DNA of 6,748 bases from Brevibacterium picturae (lineage in GTDB: Bacteria; Actinomycetota; Actinomycetes; Actinomycetales; Brevibacteriaceae), in NCBI RefSeq assembly GCF_030453725.1, contig NZ_JAKDJU010000162.1, positions 1 through 6,748 on the forward strand. The letters are read 5' to 3'. The notes below the pieces were generated by a model. That model saw nothing but the letters and a program-made list of their open reading frames with translations, searched no databases and was not told the DNA's origin. How positions within the stretch are numbered: position 1 is the stretch's first letter; every line of letters starts with the position of its first letter. Position numbers and translations under genes: made by a program. Shown here piece after piece: positions 1-6,188 of the stretch.

Positions 1-113
<113 letters not shown>

Positions 114-155
114 CTTCATGGTGTTGGTCTTGAGGGTCAGCTCATTGTGCTGTCC

Positions 156-1598
156 TCACAATCTCCAGCAGCTGTCAACGGGTGCCTTGCCGTCGAAGGT
201 GCGATTCGTAAACAACTCGACGCGAGGCAGCGAGGCGATGTAGCCGCCGATGTGCGTCGGGCCGAGATTGCCCTCGAACGCAACCTTGTGGCCGGCGTCG
301 CACCATTTCGAGGCCAGTTCTTTGCCCAGTTCGAAGGGCACGACGTCATCGAGGCGGCTGTGGTTGACGAGGACCGGGATGTCTGGGATCTCGGCATCTC
401 CCAACCGCTGCTTATCGGCAACATCCATGAACTTCTCTTGGACGAGGTCCTGGAATGAACTTCCGTCCTTCGTCAGAGTGCTCGTGTCGAGGAAGGCGTT
501 CGACAGGACTGCTTCGATCGTGCACTGGTTGGAGGCGCTTTCGACTCTGTCCAGGCCTTCCTGATTGAGGAATTCAGTCAGGTCGACATCTGCCTGATCG
601 GCGAACGAGGAGACTCCGTAGAGCAGGAGTCCTGTCTGCATGCTGGAGAGGCCGGAGACCGTCTTGTAGAGGTCCGTCGGAACGGCACCCGCCGAGGCGG
701 AGGCGAGGCTGAGGTCTGGCGCCCAGTCATCCGCGAGTTCCAATGCCGCGGTCGTGGCATGTCCGCCCTGCGAGTAGCCGCGCAGCTGAAGCTTCGTGTC
801 TTCATTGATGGTGCTGCCTTCGACGTTCTGAACTGCCTTGGCCGCATCGAGGACGGATCGACCTTCCTCCACGCGGTTGAGGTAGCTGTGTGCGCCTTCG
901 GTGCCGAGCCCGACATAGTCGACGACGAGAACCGGACGCTTCGCCGCCAACGCAGAGGTCACGGAGATGCCCTCGTATTCGGTGCCCATTGCCATCTGCC
1001 GGCTGGGAGCGCATTTATCGGCGATGCCCTGCGTGCCAGGTGAGATGACGACAGCGTCTTTCGCGTCGCCCTCCGCACCTTCCGGGGTCAGCAGCGTGGC
1101 AGTGGCCGCTCGTGCTGTGCCCTTTTCGTCGGTGGTCTTGTACATATACGTCGTGGACTTCGCATTGTGCTCAATGAGCTTGATGGGATCGACGTAGAAC
1201 TTCGACGGCGTCTGCTTGACCACGCCGCCGTTCTCCTCCGGCAACTGGTCCGGCGTCTGGTAGAAGTCCTCGGGGACGCCGGAGTCGGGAAGGTCTTCGA
1301 GCGCTGCTGCGTACTCGACATCAGCAGTGGAGATCTCATCCGACTTGTCGACGGCTGCCTTCGCATCCTCGACGCTGACGCTCTCTGGGACATTGCTTCT
1401 GTTCAGGGAGTCCGAGTCTTCGGCCTGCCTGTCCTCGATCATGCTCTTGGCTTCGTCTTCGCTCTGCGGGACCAAAGATTGTGCCTGGGCGGGTGCCGAC
1501 ACTGTGCCAAGTGCGAGTGTCAGCCCGGTGATGGTGGCAGCGCTCAGCATTGCGAAGCGTCGTGCGTGTGGAAGCGTTCTATGACGGGACGTGCCCAT
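156..1598 (-). CDS. secreted LIP-family lipase/esterase (alpha/beta hydrolase)
   Basis: Predicted secreted serine hydrolase of the secretory lipase (LIP, Candida lipase A-like) family, acting on lipid or short-chain esters outside the cell. Numbered from the ATG at 1598 (480 residues), it has a signal peptide: basic RR at 13-14, a hydrophobic stretch at about 15-33, and an APAQA cleavage motif at 35-39. The nucleophile elbow GYSQGG is at 274-279, giving Ser276. Asp417 in the LDDVVP motif and His449 in GPTHIGGY complete a Ser-Asp-His triad. Four cysteines in the mature part (196, 359, 433, 477) could form two disulfides. ATGs at 1634 and 1622 are in frame, but only the ATG at 1598 has a plausible ribosome site (AGGA, 10 bases upstream), and it leaves a normal signal peptide. 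The gene stands alone, with a long upstream gap. The class is firm from the triad and signal peptide; the substrate is not determined. Confidence 0.9.
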   Translation of the reverse strand: MGTSRHRTLPHARRFAMLSAATITGLTLALGTVSAPAQAQSLVPQSEDEAKSMIEDRQAEDSDSLNRSNVPESVSVEDAKAAVDKSDEISTADVEYAAALEDLPDSGVPEDFYQTPDQLPEENGGVVKQTPSKFYVDPIKLIEHNAKSTTYMYKTTDEKGTARAATATLLTPEGAEGDAKDAVVISPGTQGIADKCAPSRQMAMGTEYEGISVTSALAAKRPVLVVDYVGLGTEGAHSYLNRVEEGRSVLDAAKAVQNVEGSTINEDTKLQLRGYSQGGHATTAALELADDWAPDLSLASASAGAVPTDLYKTVSGLSSMQTGLLLYGVSSFADQADVDLTEFLNQEGLDRVESASNQCTIEAVLSNAFLDTSTLTKDGSSFQDLVQEKFMDVADKQRLGDAEIPDIPVLVNHSRLDDVVPFELGKELASKWCDAGHKVAFEGNLGPTHIGGYIASLPRVELFTNRTFDGKAPVDSCWRL

Positions 1599-1608
1599 AT
1601 GTGTCTGG

Positions 1609-1612
1609 TCCT
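1609..1612 (-). promoter_or_regulatory. candidate ribosome binding site deciding the lipase start
   Basis: AGGA on the minus strand ends 10 bases before the ATG at 1598. The ATG at 1634 has no purine-rich sequence before it. The ATG at 1622 has only a GAG four bases away. The spacing at 1598 is slightly long, so a start at 1634 (12 residues longer) remains possible. Confidence 0.45.
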
Positions 1613-1720
1613 GTTCTGTCATGTGTCTCGGCATTGAGAATGCGCGAACAGTTGTGGTGTCGCCGACCGACGGGACAAGTGTGCCCGTCCTTCCGATCGT
1701 CTCTGATGCAAGGCCTGTAT

Positions 1721-1736
1721 GGTGACAGGCATCACA
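1721..1736. promoter_or_regulatory. CRP/GlxR-like site upstream of the lipase gene
   Basis: GGTGA-N6-TCACA contains the symmetric core GTGA-N6-TCAC. It matches the form of CRP-family targets (TGTGA-N6-TCACA), which in actinobacteria are bound by GlxR or Crp proteins. It lies about 125 bases before the lipase ATG at 1598. If the promoter guess at 1755-1783 is right, the site would fall just downstream of the transcription start and favour repression. The motif is seen; the binding protein is inferred. Confidence 0.4.
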
Positions 1737-1755
1737 ATCCTACTCGAGGGTAGAA

Positions 1756-1783
1756 CTTATCAGTAACATTTCTTATCGGTCAA
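1756..1783 (-). promoter_or_regulatory. possible lipase promoter
   Basis: On the minus strand, TTGACC (1778-1783) is followed after 16 bases by GATAAG (1756-1761). This resembles a sigma-70-type -35/-10 pair, with good -35 and moderate -10 matches, in a locally AT-richer stretch. It would give a leader of about 150 bases before the lipase ATG. It is the best pair I can see in the gap but remains weak evidence. Confidence 0.3.
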
Positions 1784-1837
1784 TCGAGAAGCGCGAATGT
1801 GCAGGTGGGCCAGTCGCCGGGTGATACCTGTCGGCAG

Positions 1838-1891
1838 ACATTTCAAGTCAGGCTGAGTAGGTTGCAACCTACTCAGCCTGACTTGAAATGT
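1838..1891. repeat. perfect 54-bp palindrome, possible bidirectional terminator or operator
   Basis: The two 27-base arms are exact reverse complements, meeting at the centre GGTTGCAACC (1860-1869) with no spacer, and pairing stops sharply on both sides. As RNA it would form a very stable hairpin with a small central loop. It lies 52 bases past the permease stop, where a terminator is expected, but no clear U-tract follows on either strand. Its inner part (GTAGGTTGCAACCTAC, 1857-1872) also looks like a dimeric repressor operator. Terminator is my first choice, regulatory palindrome or fold-back assembly artefact the alternatives. Confidence 0.55.
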
Positions 1892-1942
1892 GCATTTTCC
1901 GCATGCACTCGCGATGTTCCCGCTGCTGCGGTGACTCCAGCT

Positions 1943-3385
1943 TTAGCCTCGGCTGCGCTGGGCGTCCAGTGCCTCCACATCCGGGTAGATGGTCTCCGAA
2001 GGGGCAACGCTGCGGTTGCGGAGCATGAAGAAGTAGAGGAGGAATGTCACCACGATGCCGACGATCCACGAGATATCTGCGCCGCCGAGCTTCTCGACCA
2101 TGGGTCCGGTGTAGAAGGACTGGGCGAGGAACGGAATCTGCACAACGACACCGACTCCATAGGCCACCAAGGCTCGCCAGTTCCACTTGCCGTAGCGACC
2201 CTTGAGGTCGTAGAAGGCGGGGATGTCGAAGCGGTCCTTCGAGATCAGGTAGAAGTCGGTGAGGTTGATGATGCTCCATGGAGTGAAGACCATAAGCAGG
2301 GCGAGGACGAAGTTCTTGAAGTTCGCGAGGAAGTCCGCCGACGCCAACAGGGCCACAAGCACGGTCAGGGTGACGATGCCGATGACGAAGACCGCGCGGG
2401 TCCAGCGGCGGATGTTCGTCTTCTCCCCGAAAGAGGTGAGGATCGTCAGCGTGCACATGAACGCGCCGTAGGCGTTGAGAGTGTTGACGGTGAGCTTGCC
2501 CAACAGGATCACGATGAAGATGAGCAGAGCGTAGACCCCGCCCCCGACGATGTCGCCGACGAAGCTGACCTGGTTCTCGACGAAGGAGTTGCCGGTCTCG
2601 GTCATGGCGGCGGCGCCGATGAGGGCGCCCAGGGTCATCGACCACTGTGAACCGATGACGGATCCGCCGAAGGTGAACCAGAAGGTCTTCGACGCCGGAG
2701 TCGAGCGCGGCAGGTAGCGCGAGTAGTCGGCGACATAGGGACCGTAGGTCAGCTGCCAGCCCACGGACAGTGCGATCGCGGACAGGAATGCTGGGAATGC
2801 GAAGGACGAGCCCGAGATCAGTCCGGGGACGTCGACCTTCGTGAACACGCAGTAGGTGATGAAGAGGAATCCGAGCAGGCCCGTGACTGAGGAGACGCGA
2901 CCGAGCACGTGGATGTACTTGTATCCCAGCAGGGCCACAGCGGCAGTCAGTGCACCGAAGATCACGATGCCCACCGCCGGCGTATTGACACCGATGATGA
3001 GGTTGACGGCCTGTCCGGAGAGCACGGCACCGGTTGAGGCGAAGCCGATGTACATGAGCACGACGAGCACCAGTGGAATGATCGCCCCGATGATGCCGAA
3101 CTGTGCCCGCGAGGAGATCATCTGCGGCAGACCCAGCTGTGGTCCCTGCGCGGAGTGGAGGGCCATGACGATGCCGCCGATGACGTTGCCGATGAGCAGA
3201 CCGATGATGGCCCACAGCGCATCGGCACCGAAGACGACGGCGAGTGCTCCGTCGACGATGGCGGTGATCTGGGTGTTGGCGCCGAACCACAGCGTGAACT
3301 GGGAGCGTGCGGTGCCGTGACGTTCATTGTCAGGCACCATTTCGATGGATCGTTTCTCGATCCCCGAATTGGATGAGCTCGCCAT
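1943..3385 (-). CDS. NCS1-family permease (cytosine/purine/hydantoin transporter type)
   Basis: Integral membrane proton- or sodium-coupled importer of the nucleobase:cation symporter-1 family, which carries cytosine, purines, allantoin, hydantoins and similar heterocycles. The 480 residues match the family length. Many hydrophobic segments are visible (for example 41-76, 98-132, 136-154, 162-180, 279-296, 330-348, 357-377, 405-420, 438-453), consistent with about 12 helices. Family landmarks are GPQLGLPQMISSRAQFG near 81-97, ADYSRYLPR at 219-227 and WSIINLTDFYLI at 370-381. The start is well supported by AAGGAG (3392-3397), six bases before the ATG. The gene has its own promoter region with the operator shared with hutU and the CoA-transferase. 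That context argues for a hut-related substrate (urocanate or another imidazole acid) rather than cytosine, but the substrate cannot be read from sequence. Confidence 0.9.
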   Translation of the reverse strand: MASSSNSGIEKRSIEMVPDNERHGTARSQFTLWFGANTQITAIVDGALAVVFGADALWAIIGLLIGNVIGGIVMALHSAQGPQLGLPQMISSRAQFGIIGAIIPLVLVVLMYIGFASTGAVLSGQAVNLIIGVNTPAVGIVIFGALTAAVALLGYKYIHVLGRVSSVTGLLGFLFITYCVFTKVDVPGLISGSSFAFPAFLSAIALSVGWQLTYGPYVADYSRYLPRSTPASKTFWFTFGGSVIGSQWSMTLGALIGAAAMTETGNSFVENQVSFVGDIVGGGVYALLIFIVILLGKLTVNTLNAYGAFMCTLTILTSFGEKTNIRRWTRAVFVIGIVTLTVLVALLASADFLANFKNFVLALLMVFTPWSIINLTDFYLISKDRFDIPAFYDLKGRYGKWNWRALVAYGVGVVVQIPFLAQSFYTGPMVEKLGGADISWIVGIVVTFLLYFFMLRNRSVAPSETIYPDVEALDAQRSRG

Positions 3386-3439
3386 GGGTTTCTCCTTAGA
3401 ATGATGAATCAGACCCAGTCAACACCCGAAATCAGAGCG

Positions 3440-3445
3440 ATACGA
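3440..3445 (-). promoter_or_regulatory. candidate -10 box of the permease gene
   Basis: TCGTAT on the minus strand lies 19 bases after the operator at 3465-3480, giving a leader of about 48 bases. The -35 position (GGACAG, 17 bases upstream) overlaps the operator and is far from TTGACA, as in activator-dependent promoters. The CoA-transferase promoter has the same layout at the same distance. Confidence 0.4.
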
Positions 3446-3464
3446 GACCTGAGTCACACAAACT

Positions 3465-3480
3465 GTCCGACATATCGGAT
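3465..3480 (-). promoter_or_regulatory. shared operator upstream of the permease gene
   Basis: In the direction of transcription this reads ATCCGA-TATG-TCGGAC, an inverted repeat with a 10-base symmetric core (TCCGA/TCGGA) and a 4-base spacer. It starts 79 bases before the permease ATG. The same motif occurs at 5956-5971 and 6062-6077, each upstream of another gene, so it is very likely a binding site for one dimeric regulator. Confidence 0.7.
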
Positions 3481-3504
3481 CATCGCGGTCGTGGAATGAA
3501 TAGT

Positions 3505-3539
3505 GGGGTTCACGGGCGAATCGATCACCCTTGAACCCC
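3505..3539 (-). terminator. hairpin downstream of the acyl-CoA dehydrogenase gene
   Basis: GGGGTTCA (3505-3512) pairs with TGAACCCC (3532-3539). After one mismatch, GGG (3514-3516) pairs with CCC (3528-3530), leaving an 11-base loop. It lies 46 bases past the dehydrogenase stop codon and before the permease operator, the right place to separate the two transcription units. The bases after the stem (ACTATTCATTCC on the minus strand) are not a true U-tract, so termination efficiency is uncertain. Confidence 0.5.
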
Positions 3540-3585
3540 GAACTGATCGTATTCCGATGCAGGTTTCGGGTCTGTTTCGGCGGGT

Positions 3586-4725
3586 TCAGTTCGACAGCGA
3601 ACTGGCGATGATCGTGCGCTGGATCTCCGAGGAACCCTCGTAGATCCGATAGATGCGGGCGTCACGGACGTAGCGTTCGAGCGGGAAGTCCCTGGTGAAG
3701 CCGTAGCCGCCGTGGATCTGCAGCGCCTCGTCGGCGATGAACGCTGCAGCCTCTGACGCAGCGAGCTTGGCGGTGGCAGATGACCTGGTGAAGTCCACCT
3801 CAGCGTCCCTCTGCTCTGCGGCGTCCATCGTCAGCAGCCAGGCCGAACGGTACTTCGTGTACATATCGGCGAGTTTGAAGGCGATCCCCTGCAGCCGGTT
3901 GAGCGGTTTGCCGCTGATCCTGCGCTCGCCGGCCCAGTCCACGGCAGCGTCAAGGGCAGCTTTGCCGATGCCCAGGCTCATCGCCGCCACCTCGATGCGG
4001 CCCCGGTCGAGGACGCGCATGGCCGTGGTGAAGCCCTCGCCCTCGACGCCCAGCAGCGCGTCGTCGGGAACGATCGCATCGATGACGAACTCATAGACCG
4101 GACTGCCGCGCAGTCCCATGGTCTTCTCCGGAGGATTGAAGTTCAGTCCCGCCGAGGCGGCCGCAGTGTCGACGATGAATGCGCTGATCCCCTTGTGCCC
4201 TGCGTCGACATCGGTCTTTGCGTAGACGACGATGAAGTCCGCGAAGCCGGCGTTCGTGATGAAGCACTTCGTGCCCTTGATGTGCCAGCCGCCGTCGACC
4301 TTCGCCGCCTTCGTCGACATCTCGGCAGGGTTGGATCCCGCCCCCGGTTCGGTCAGTCCGAAGGAACCGATGATCTCACCGGCGGCGGCCCTGGGCAGCC
4401 AGTTCTCGCGCTGGGTATCGGTGCCGCCGAGCAGGATCGAGTCGGTGGCGAGGAACTGTGCGGTGATGATCGACGCCGTCGAGGCGCACGCCTCGGTGAC
4501 TGCGGCGACCATCTGACTCATCGCCACGGACCCGACGCCGGGCCCACCGAATTCCTCGGGCAGGTTGAGACCGAGGACCCCCACCTCGGCGAGGGTCTGC
4601 AATGTTGTGTCCGAGACGCGTTCGTTCGCATCCGCGGCCGCGGCCTGCGGGGCGAGCACGTCCCTGCTGATCTGTGTGACGGCGGCGACGAGTTCCTGCT
4701 CGTCCGCGCTGATGTCGAATCCCAT
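3586..4725 (-). CDS. acyl-CoA dehydrogenase
   Basis: FAD-dependent cytoplasmic enzyme that oxidises an acyl-CoA to the 2,3-enoyl-CoA, passing electrons to electron-transfer flavoprotein. The 379 residues match the short/medium-chain family. Visible landmarks: FGLTEPGAGSN at 122-132 (FAD/substrate loop; the usual last residue is D, here N132), KGTKCFITNAG at 150-160, RGRIEVAAMSLGIG at 241-254, QIHGGYGFTRDFPLERYVRDARI at 336-358, and IYEGSSEIQR at 361-370 with Glu363 as the expected catalytic base. The ATG at 4725 has GAAGGAG seven bases upstream, inside the 3' end of the CoA-transferase gene. With only four bases between the genes, transcription and probably translation are coupled. The partner transferase suggests the substrate is a carboxylic acid activated in the same operon. 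The family is certain; the substrate is unknown. Confidence 0.93.
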   Translation of the reverse strand: MGFDISADEQELVAAVTQISRDVLAPQAAAADANERVSDTTLQTLAEVGVLGLNLPEEFGGPGVGSVAMSQMVAAVTEACASTASIITAQFLATDSILLGGTDTQRENWLPRAAAGEIIGSFGLTEPGAGSNPAEMSTKAAKVDGGWHIKGTKCFITNAGFADFIVVYAKTDVDAGHKGISAFIVDTAAASAGLNFNPPEKTMGLRGSPVYEFVIDAIVPDDALLGVEGEGFTTAMRVLDRGRIEVAAMSLGIGKAALDAAVDWAGERRISGKPLNRLQGIAFKLADMYTKYRSAWLLTMDAAEQRDAEVDFTRSSATAKLAASEAAAFIADEALQIHGGYGFTRDFPLERYVRDARIYRIYEGSSEIQRTIIASSLSN

Positions 4726-4729
4726 GGTC

Positions 4730-5899
4730 CTACTCCTTCGTCGGTTCTGCTGAACGGGGTGCGTCAGTTCGTTCTGCGCTCAGCTCGTCATTGTGCTCGC
4801 CGAGGTGGGGCACCGGAAGCGCGGATGTCGGCCTGACACCGTCGACGAGGAGGGGGTGGCGCAGGTGCGTATGACAGGTGCGGGCATCGGTGGTGGTGAG
4901 TCCGCGGCCGTCGGTGATCGGTCCGTTGACCGCCTCGGCGAAGTTGAGGACGGGAGAGTTGGGAACTCCTGCCGCGTCGAAGATCGCGCACAGCTCGGCC
5001 ACCGTGTGACCGGTGGTGAACTCCTCGATCTCGGCGCGCAGGGCGTCATCGTTGTCCGAACGGTCGGAATCGGTGGCGAAACGCGAGTCGAGGACGAGTC
5101 CGGGCTTGCCGAGCGTGGCCGAGAGGACGCCGAAGAGTTTGTCGTTGGCCACGGCGATGACGACGAGACCGTCTGCAGCGGCATAGGTGTCGAAGGGTGC
5201 GGAGATCGGGTGCCGGTTGCCCACACGGTTCGGTGTCGATCCGGCGGCGTGGATGGCCGTGTTCGTCGGCTGCATGGCAAGCATGACGTCGAGCATCGGG
5301 ATGTCGATGTGGGAGCCCTCGCCGGTGGTCTGGCGGTGGAAGAGCGCGCTCGAGACGCCGAAGGCGGCGAAGACTCCGGCGGAGACATCGGCGATGGATT
5401 CGCCCACGCGGGTGGGGGAGCCGTCCGGGAATCCAGTGGACGACATGAGTCCGCTCAGGGCCTGGATGACGGTATCGTAGGCGGGCCGTTTCGCCTGTGC
5501 GCCGGTCTGTCCGAAGCCGGAGATCGAGGCGTAGACGATGTCGGGTTTGACCGCTTTGATGTCCTCGAAGGACAGGCCGAGCTTCGCAGCGACCCCCGGC
5601 CGGAAGTTCTCGACCACGACATCGCAGGTGCGGATGAAGTCAAGCAGCTGCGCATGCTGCTCGGTATCCTTGAGATCGGCCTCGATGGAGCGTTTGCCCC
5701 GGTTGAGCGACGTGAAATACGTCGATCCGGTGTCGGTGAAGGGGCCCAGGTGGCGTGAGTCGTCACCGTGGCCGGGCATTTCGATCTTGAAGACCTCGGC
5801 GCCCTGATCGGCGAGCATGGCTGTGGCATAAGGGCCGGCCAGCACGCGGGAGAAGTCGGCGACCCTGACCCCGCTGAGAAGTTGCTTCGTTGCGTTCAT
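4730..5899 (-). CDS. class III (CaiB/BaiF) CoA-transferase
   Basis: Cytoplasmic enzyme that moves CoA from an acyl-CoA donor to a free carboxylic acid through an aspartyl-CoA anhydride. The protein has 389 residues from the ATG at 5899. In that numbering, landmarks are RVLAGPYATAMLADQGAEVFKIE near 18-40, NRGKRSI at 66-72, VENFRPG at 96-102, RPAYDTVIQALSGLM at 138-152, SIADVSAG at 168-175 with Asp171 as the expected catalytic residue, and LGEHNDEL near the end (366-373), then a variable polar tail. An ATG at 5908 is in frame, but its AGAGG would touch the start codon; the same AGAGG is nine bases before 5899, so I chose the latter. It is the first gene of a two-gene operon with the acyl-CoA dehydrogenase, divergent from hutU and preceded by the shared operator. 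The pair suggests activation and desaturation of one acid; the substrate is not shown by the sequence. Confidence 0.92.
   Translation of the reverse strand: MNATKQLLSGVRVADFSRVLAGPYATAMLADQGAEVFKIEMPGHGDDSRHLGPFTDTGSTYFTSLNRGKRSIEADLKDTEQHAQLLDFIRTCDVVVENFRPGVAAKLGLSFEDIKAVKPDIVYASISGFGQTGAQAKRPAYDTVIQALSGLMSSTGFPDGSPTRVGESIADVSAGVFAAFGVSSALFHRQTTGEGSHIDIPMLDVMLAMQPTNTAIHAAGSTPNRVGNRHPISAPFDTYAAADGLVVIAVANDKLFGVLSATLGKPGLVLDSRFATDSDRSDNDDALRAEIEEFTTGHTVAELCAIFDAAGVPNSPVLNFAEAVNGPITDGRGLTTTDARTCHTHLRHPLLVDGVRPTSALPVPHLGEHNDELSAERTDAPRSAEPTKE
5054..5069 (-). promoter_or_regulatory. intragenic copy of the shared operator motif
   Basis: GTCCGA-ACGG-TCGGAA on the plus strand has the same TCCGA-N4-TCGGA core as the three promoter sites, but lies well inside the CoA-transferase coding sequence, over codons for SDRSD. 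Its spacer departs from the others. It may be a weak auxiliary site or a chance match in GC-rich coding DNA. Confidence 0.25.
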
Positions 5900-5908
5900 G
5901 CTCTTCAT

Positions 5909-5913
5909 CCTCT
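5909..5913 (-). promoter_or_regulatory. ribosome binding site deciding the CoA-transferase start
   Basis: AGAGG on the minus strand directly abuts the ATG at 5908 but is nine bases before the ATG at 5899. The second spacing is normal, so 5899 is the preferred start and the three upstream codons are probably untranslated. Confidence 0.55.
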
Positions 5914-5930
5914 GCGGGGAAGACAGAGGA

Positions 5931-5936
5931 ATACAA
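5931..5936 (-). promoter_or_regulatory. candidate -10 box of the CoA-transferase/dehydrogenase operon
   Basis: TTGTAT on the minus strand lies exactly 19 bases after the operator at 5956-5971, as TCGTAT does in the permease promoter. The expected -35 position (GGACGA) overlaps the operator and does not resemble TTGACA. The leader to the ATG at 5899 would be about 25 bases. Confidence 0.4.
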
Positions 5937-5955
5937 CGCTCTCACCTCGAGTTTC

Positions 5956-5971
5956 GTCCGAGGTGTCGGAT
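5956..5971 (-). promoter_or_regulatory. shared operator upstream of the CoA-transferase/dehydrogenase operon
   Basis: In the direction of transcription this reads ATCCGA-CACC-TCGGAC. It starts 57 bases before the ATG at 5899 and covers the -35 position of the proposed promoter. Both half-sites are identical to those of the permease operator; only the 4-base spacer differs. Confidence 0.7.
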
Positions 5972-6061
5972 TGTCTGTGGAGTCGCCAGTCGGCTATCCA
6001 GTGCTGTGGAGGCATGGACCATGGCTGGCGAGACTCAGTGTTGAGGCACACCGACACCGCA

Positions 6062-6077
6062 GTCCGAAATGTCGGAC
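6062..6077 (+). promoter_or_regulatory. shared operator upstream of hutU
   Basis: GTCCGA-AATG-TCGGAC is a perfect 6+6 inverted repeat and the most symmetric of the three promoter copies. It lies 154 bases before the hutU ATG. A CACTAT box (6094-6099) follows after 16 bases and is the best -10 candidate, three bases closer than in the other two promoters. Its place at a hut gene suggests the regulator is the hut regulator, which in some actinobacteria is an IclR-type protein. Confidence 0.7.
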
Positions 6078-6093
6078 AGAACTTGATCCAGGC

Positions 6094-6099
6094 CACTAT
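6094..6099 (+). promoter_or_regulatory. candidate -10 box of hutU
   Basis: CACTAT lies 16 bases after the hutU operator, followed by CGCTTTT. The sequence TATCGCT is shared with the permease promoter at the matching place. It would give a 5' leader of about 125 bases, longer than at the other two promoters. This is a weak call, supported mainly by comparison. Confidence 0.3.
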
Positions 6100-6122
6100 C
6101 GCTTTTCCGCGCAGAGGACAGA

Positions 6123-6188
6123 ATGGGATGTGTAGTCAGCGATGACAATGAGGGGGATTGGCTCCCGCTCGCCATGATCCGAACATGA
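6123..6188 (+). CDS. possible 21-residue leader peptide upstream of hutU
   Basis: An ATG at 6123 has GAGG five bases upstream and opens a 21-codon frame (MGCVVSDDNEGDWLPLAMIRT) that stops at 6188, 43 bases before the hutU ATG and in a different frame from it. It contains no histidine codons, so it is not a classical histidine attenuator peptide. I found no recognisable domain. It could be a regulatory leader ORF or a chance frame in the untranslated leader; chance is more likely. Confidence 0.15.
   Translation: MGCVVSDDNEGDWLPLAMIRT

Larger units (their letters stand above)
1599..1942. other. 344-base intergenic region between lipase start and permease stop
   Basis: I see no credible gene here. 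The region holds the lipase upstream sequence, a CRP/GlxR-like inverted repeat at 1721-1736, an AT-richer promoter-like stretch at 1755-1783, and the perfect 54-bp palindrome at 1838-1891. The 52 bases between the palindrome and the permease stop codon look like an ordinary 3' untranslated region. Confidence 0.6.

Noticed and set aside
1799..2650. 283-codon open frame on the plus strand
   Set aside because: It runs antisense to the permease, has the acidic, low-complexity composition typical of antisense frames, and starts upstream of the palindrome without a ribosome site.
1869..3290. Long open frame on the minus strand in another frame of the permease gene
   Set aside because: Its product is rich in R and H with no domain pattern, while the overlapping permease frame has NCS1 motifs, membrane segments and a strong ribosome site. 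It is a shadow frame of GC-rich coding DNA.
3347..3363. GGATCG/CGATCC inverted repeat near the permease start
   Set aside because: It lies within the first permease codons, is short, is not repeated in the other promoters, and is likely by chance.
3417..3422. TTGACT as a -35 box close to the permease start
   Set aside because: A -10 box at normal spacing would run into the AAGGAG ribosome site, leaving no room for a leader.
4793..5758. 321-codon open frame on the plus strand
   Set aside because: It is antisense to the CoA-transferase gene, which has complete family motifs. The product is G, D, V and R rich without recognisable domains.
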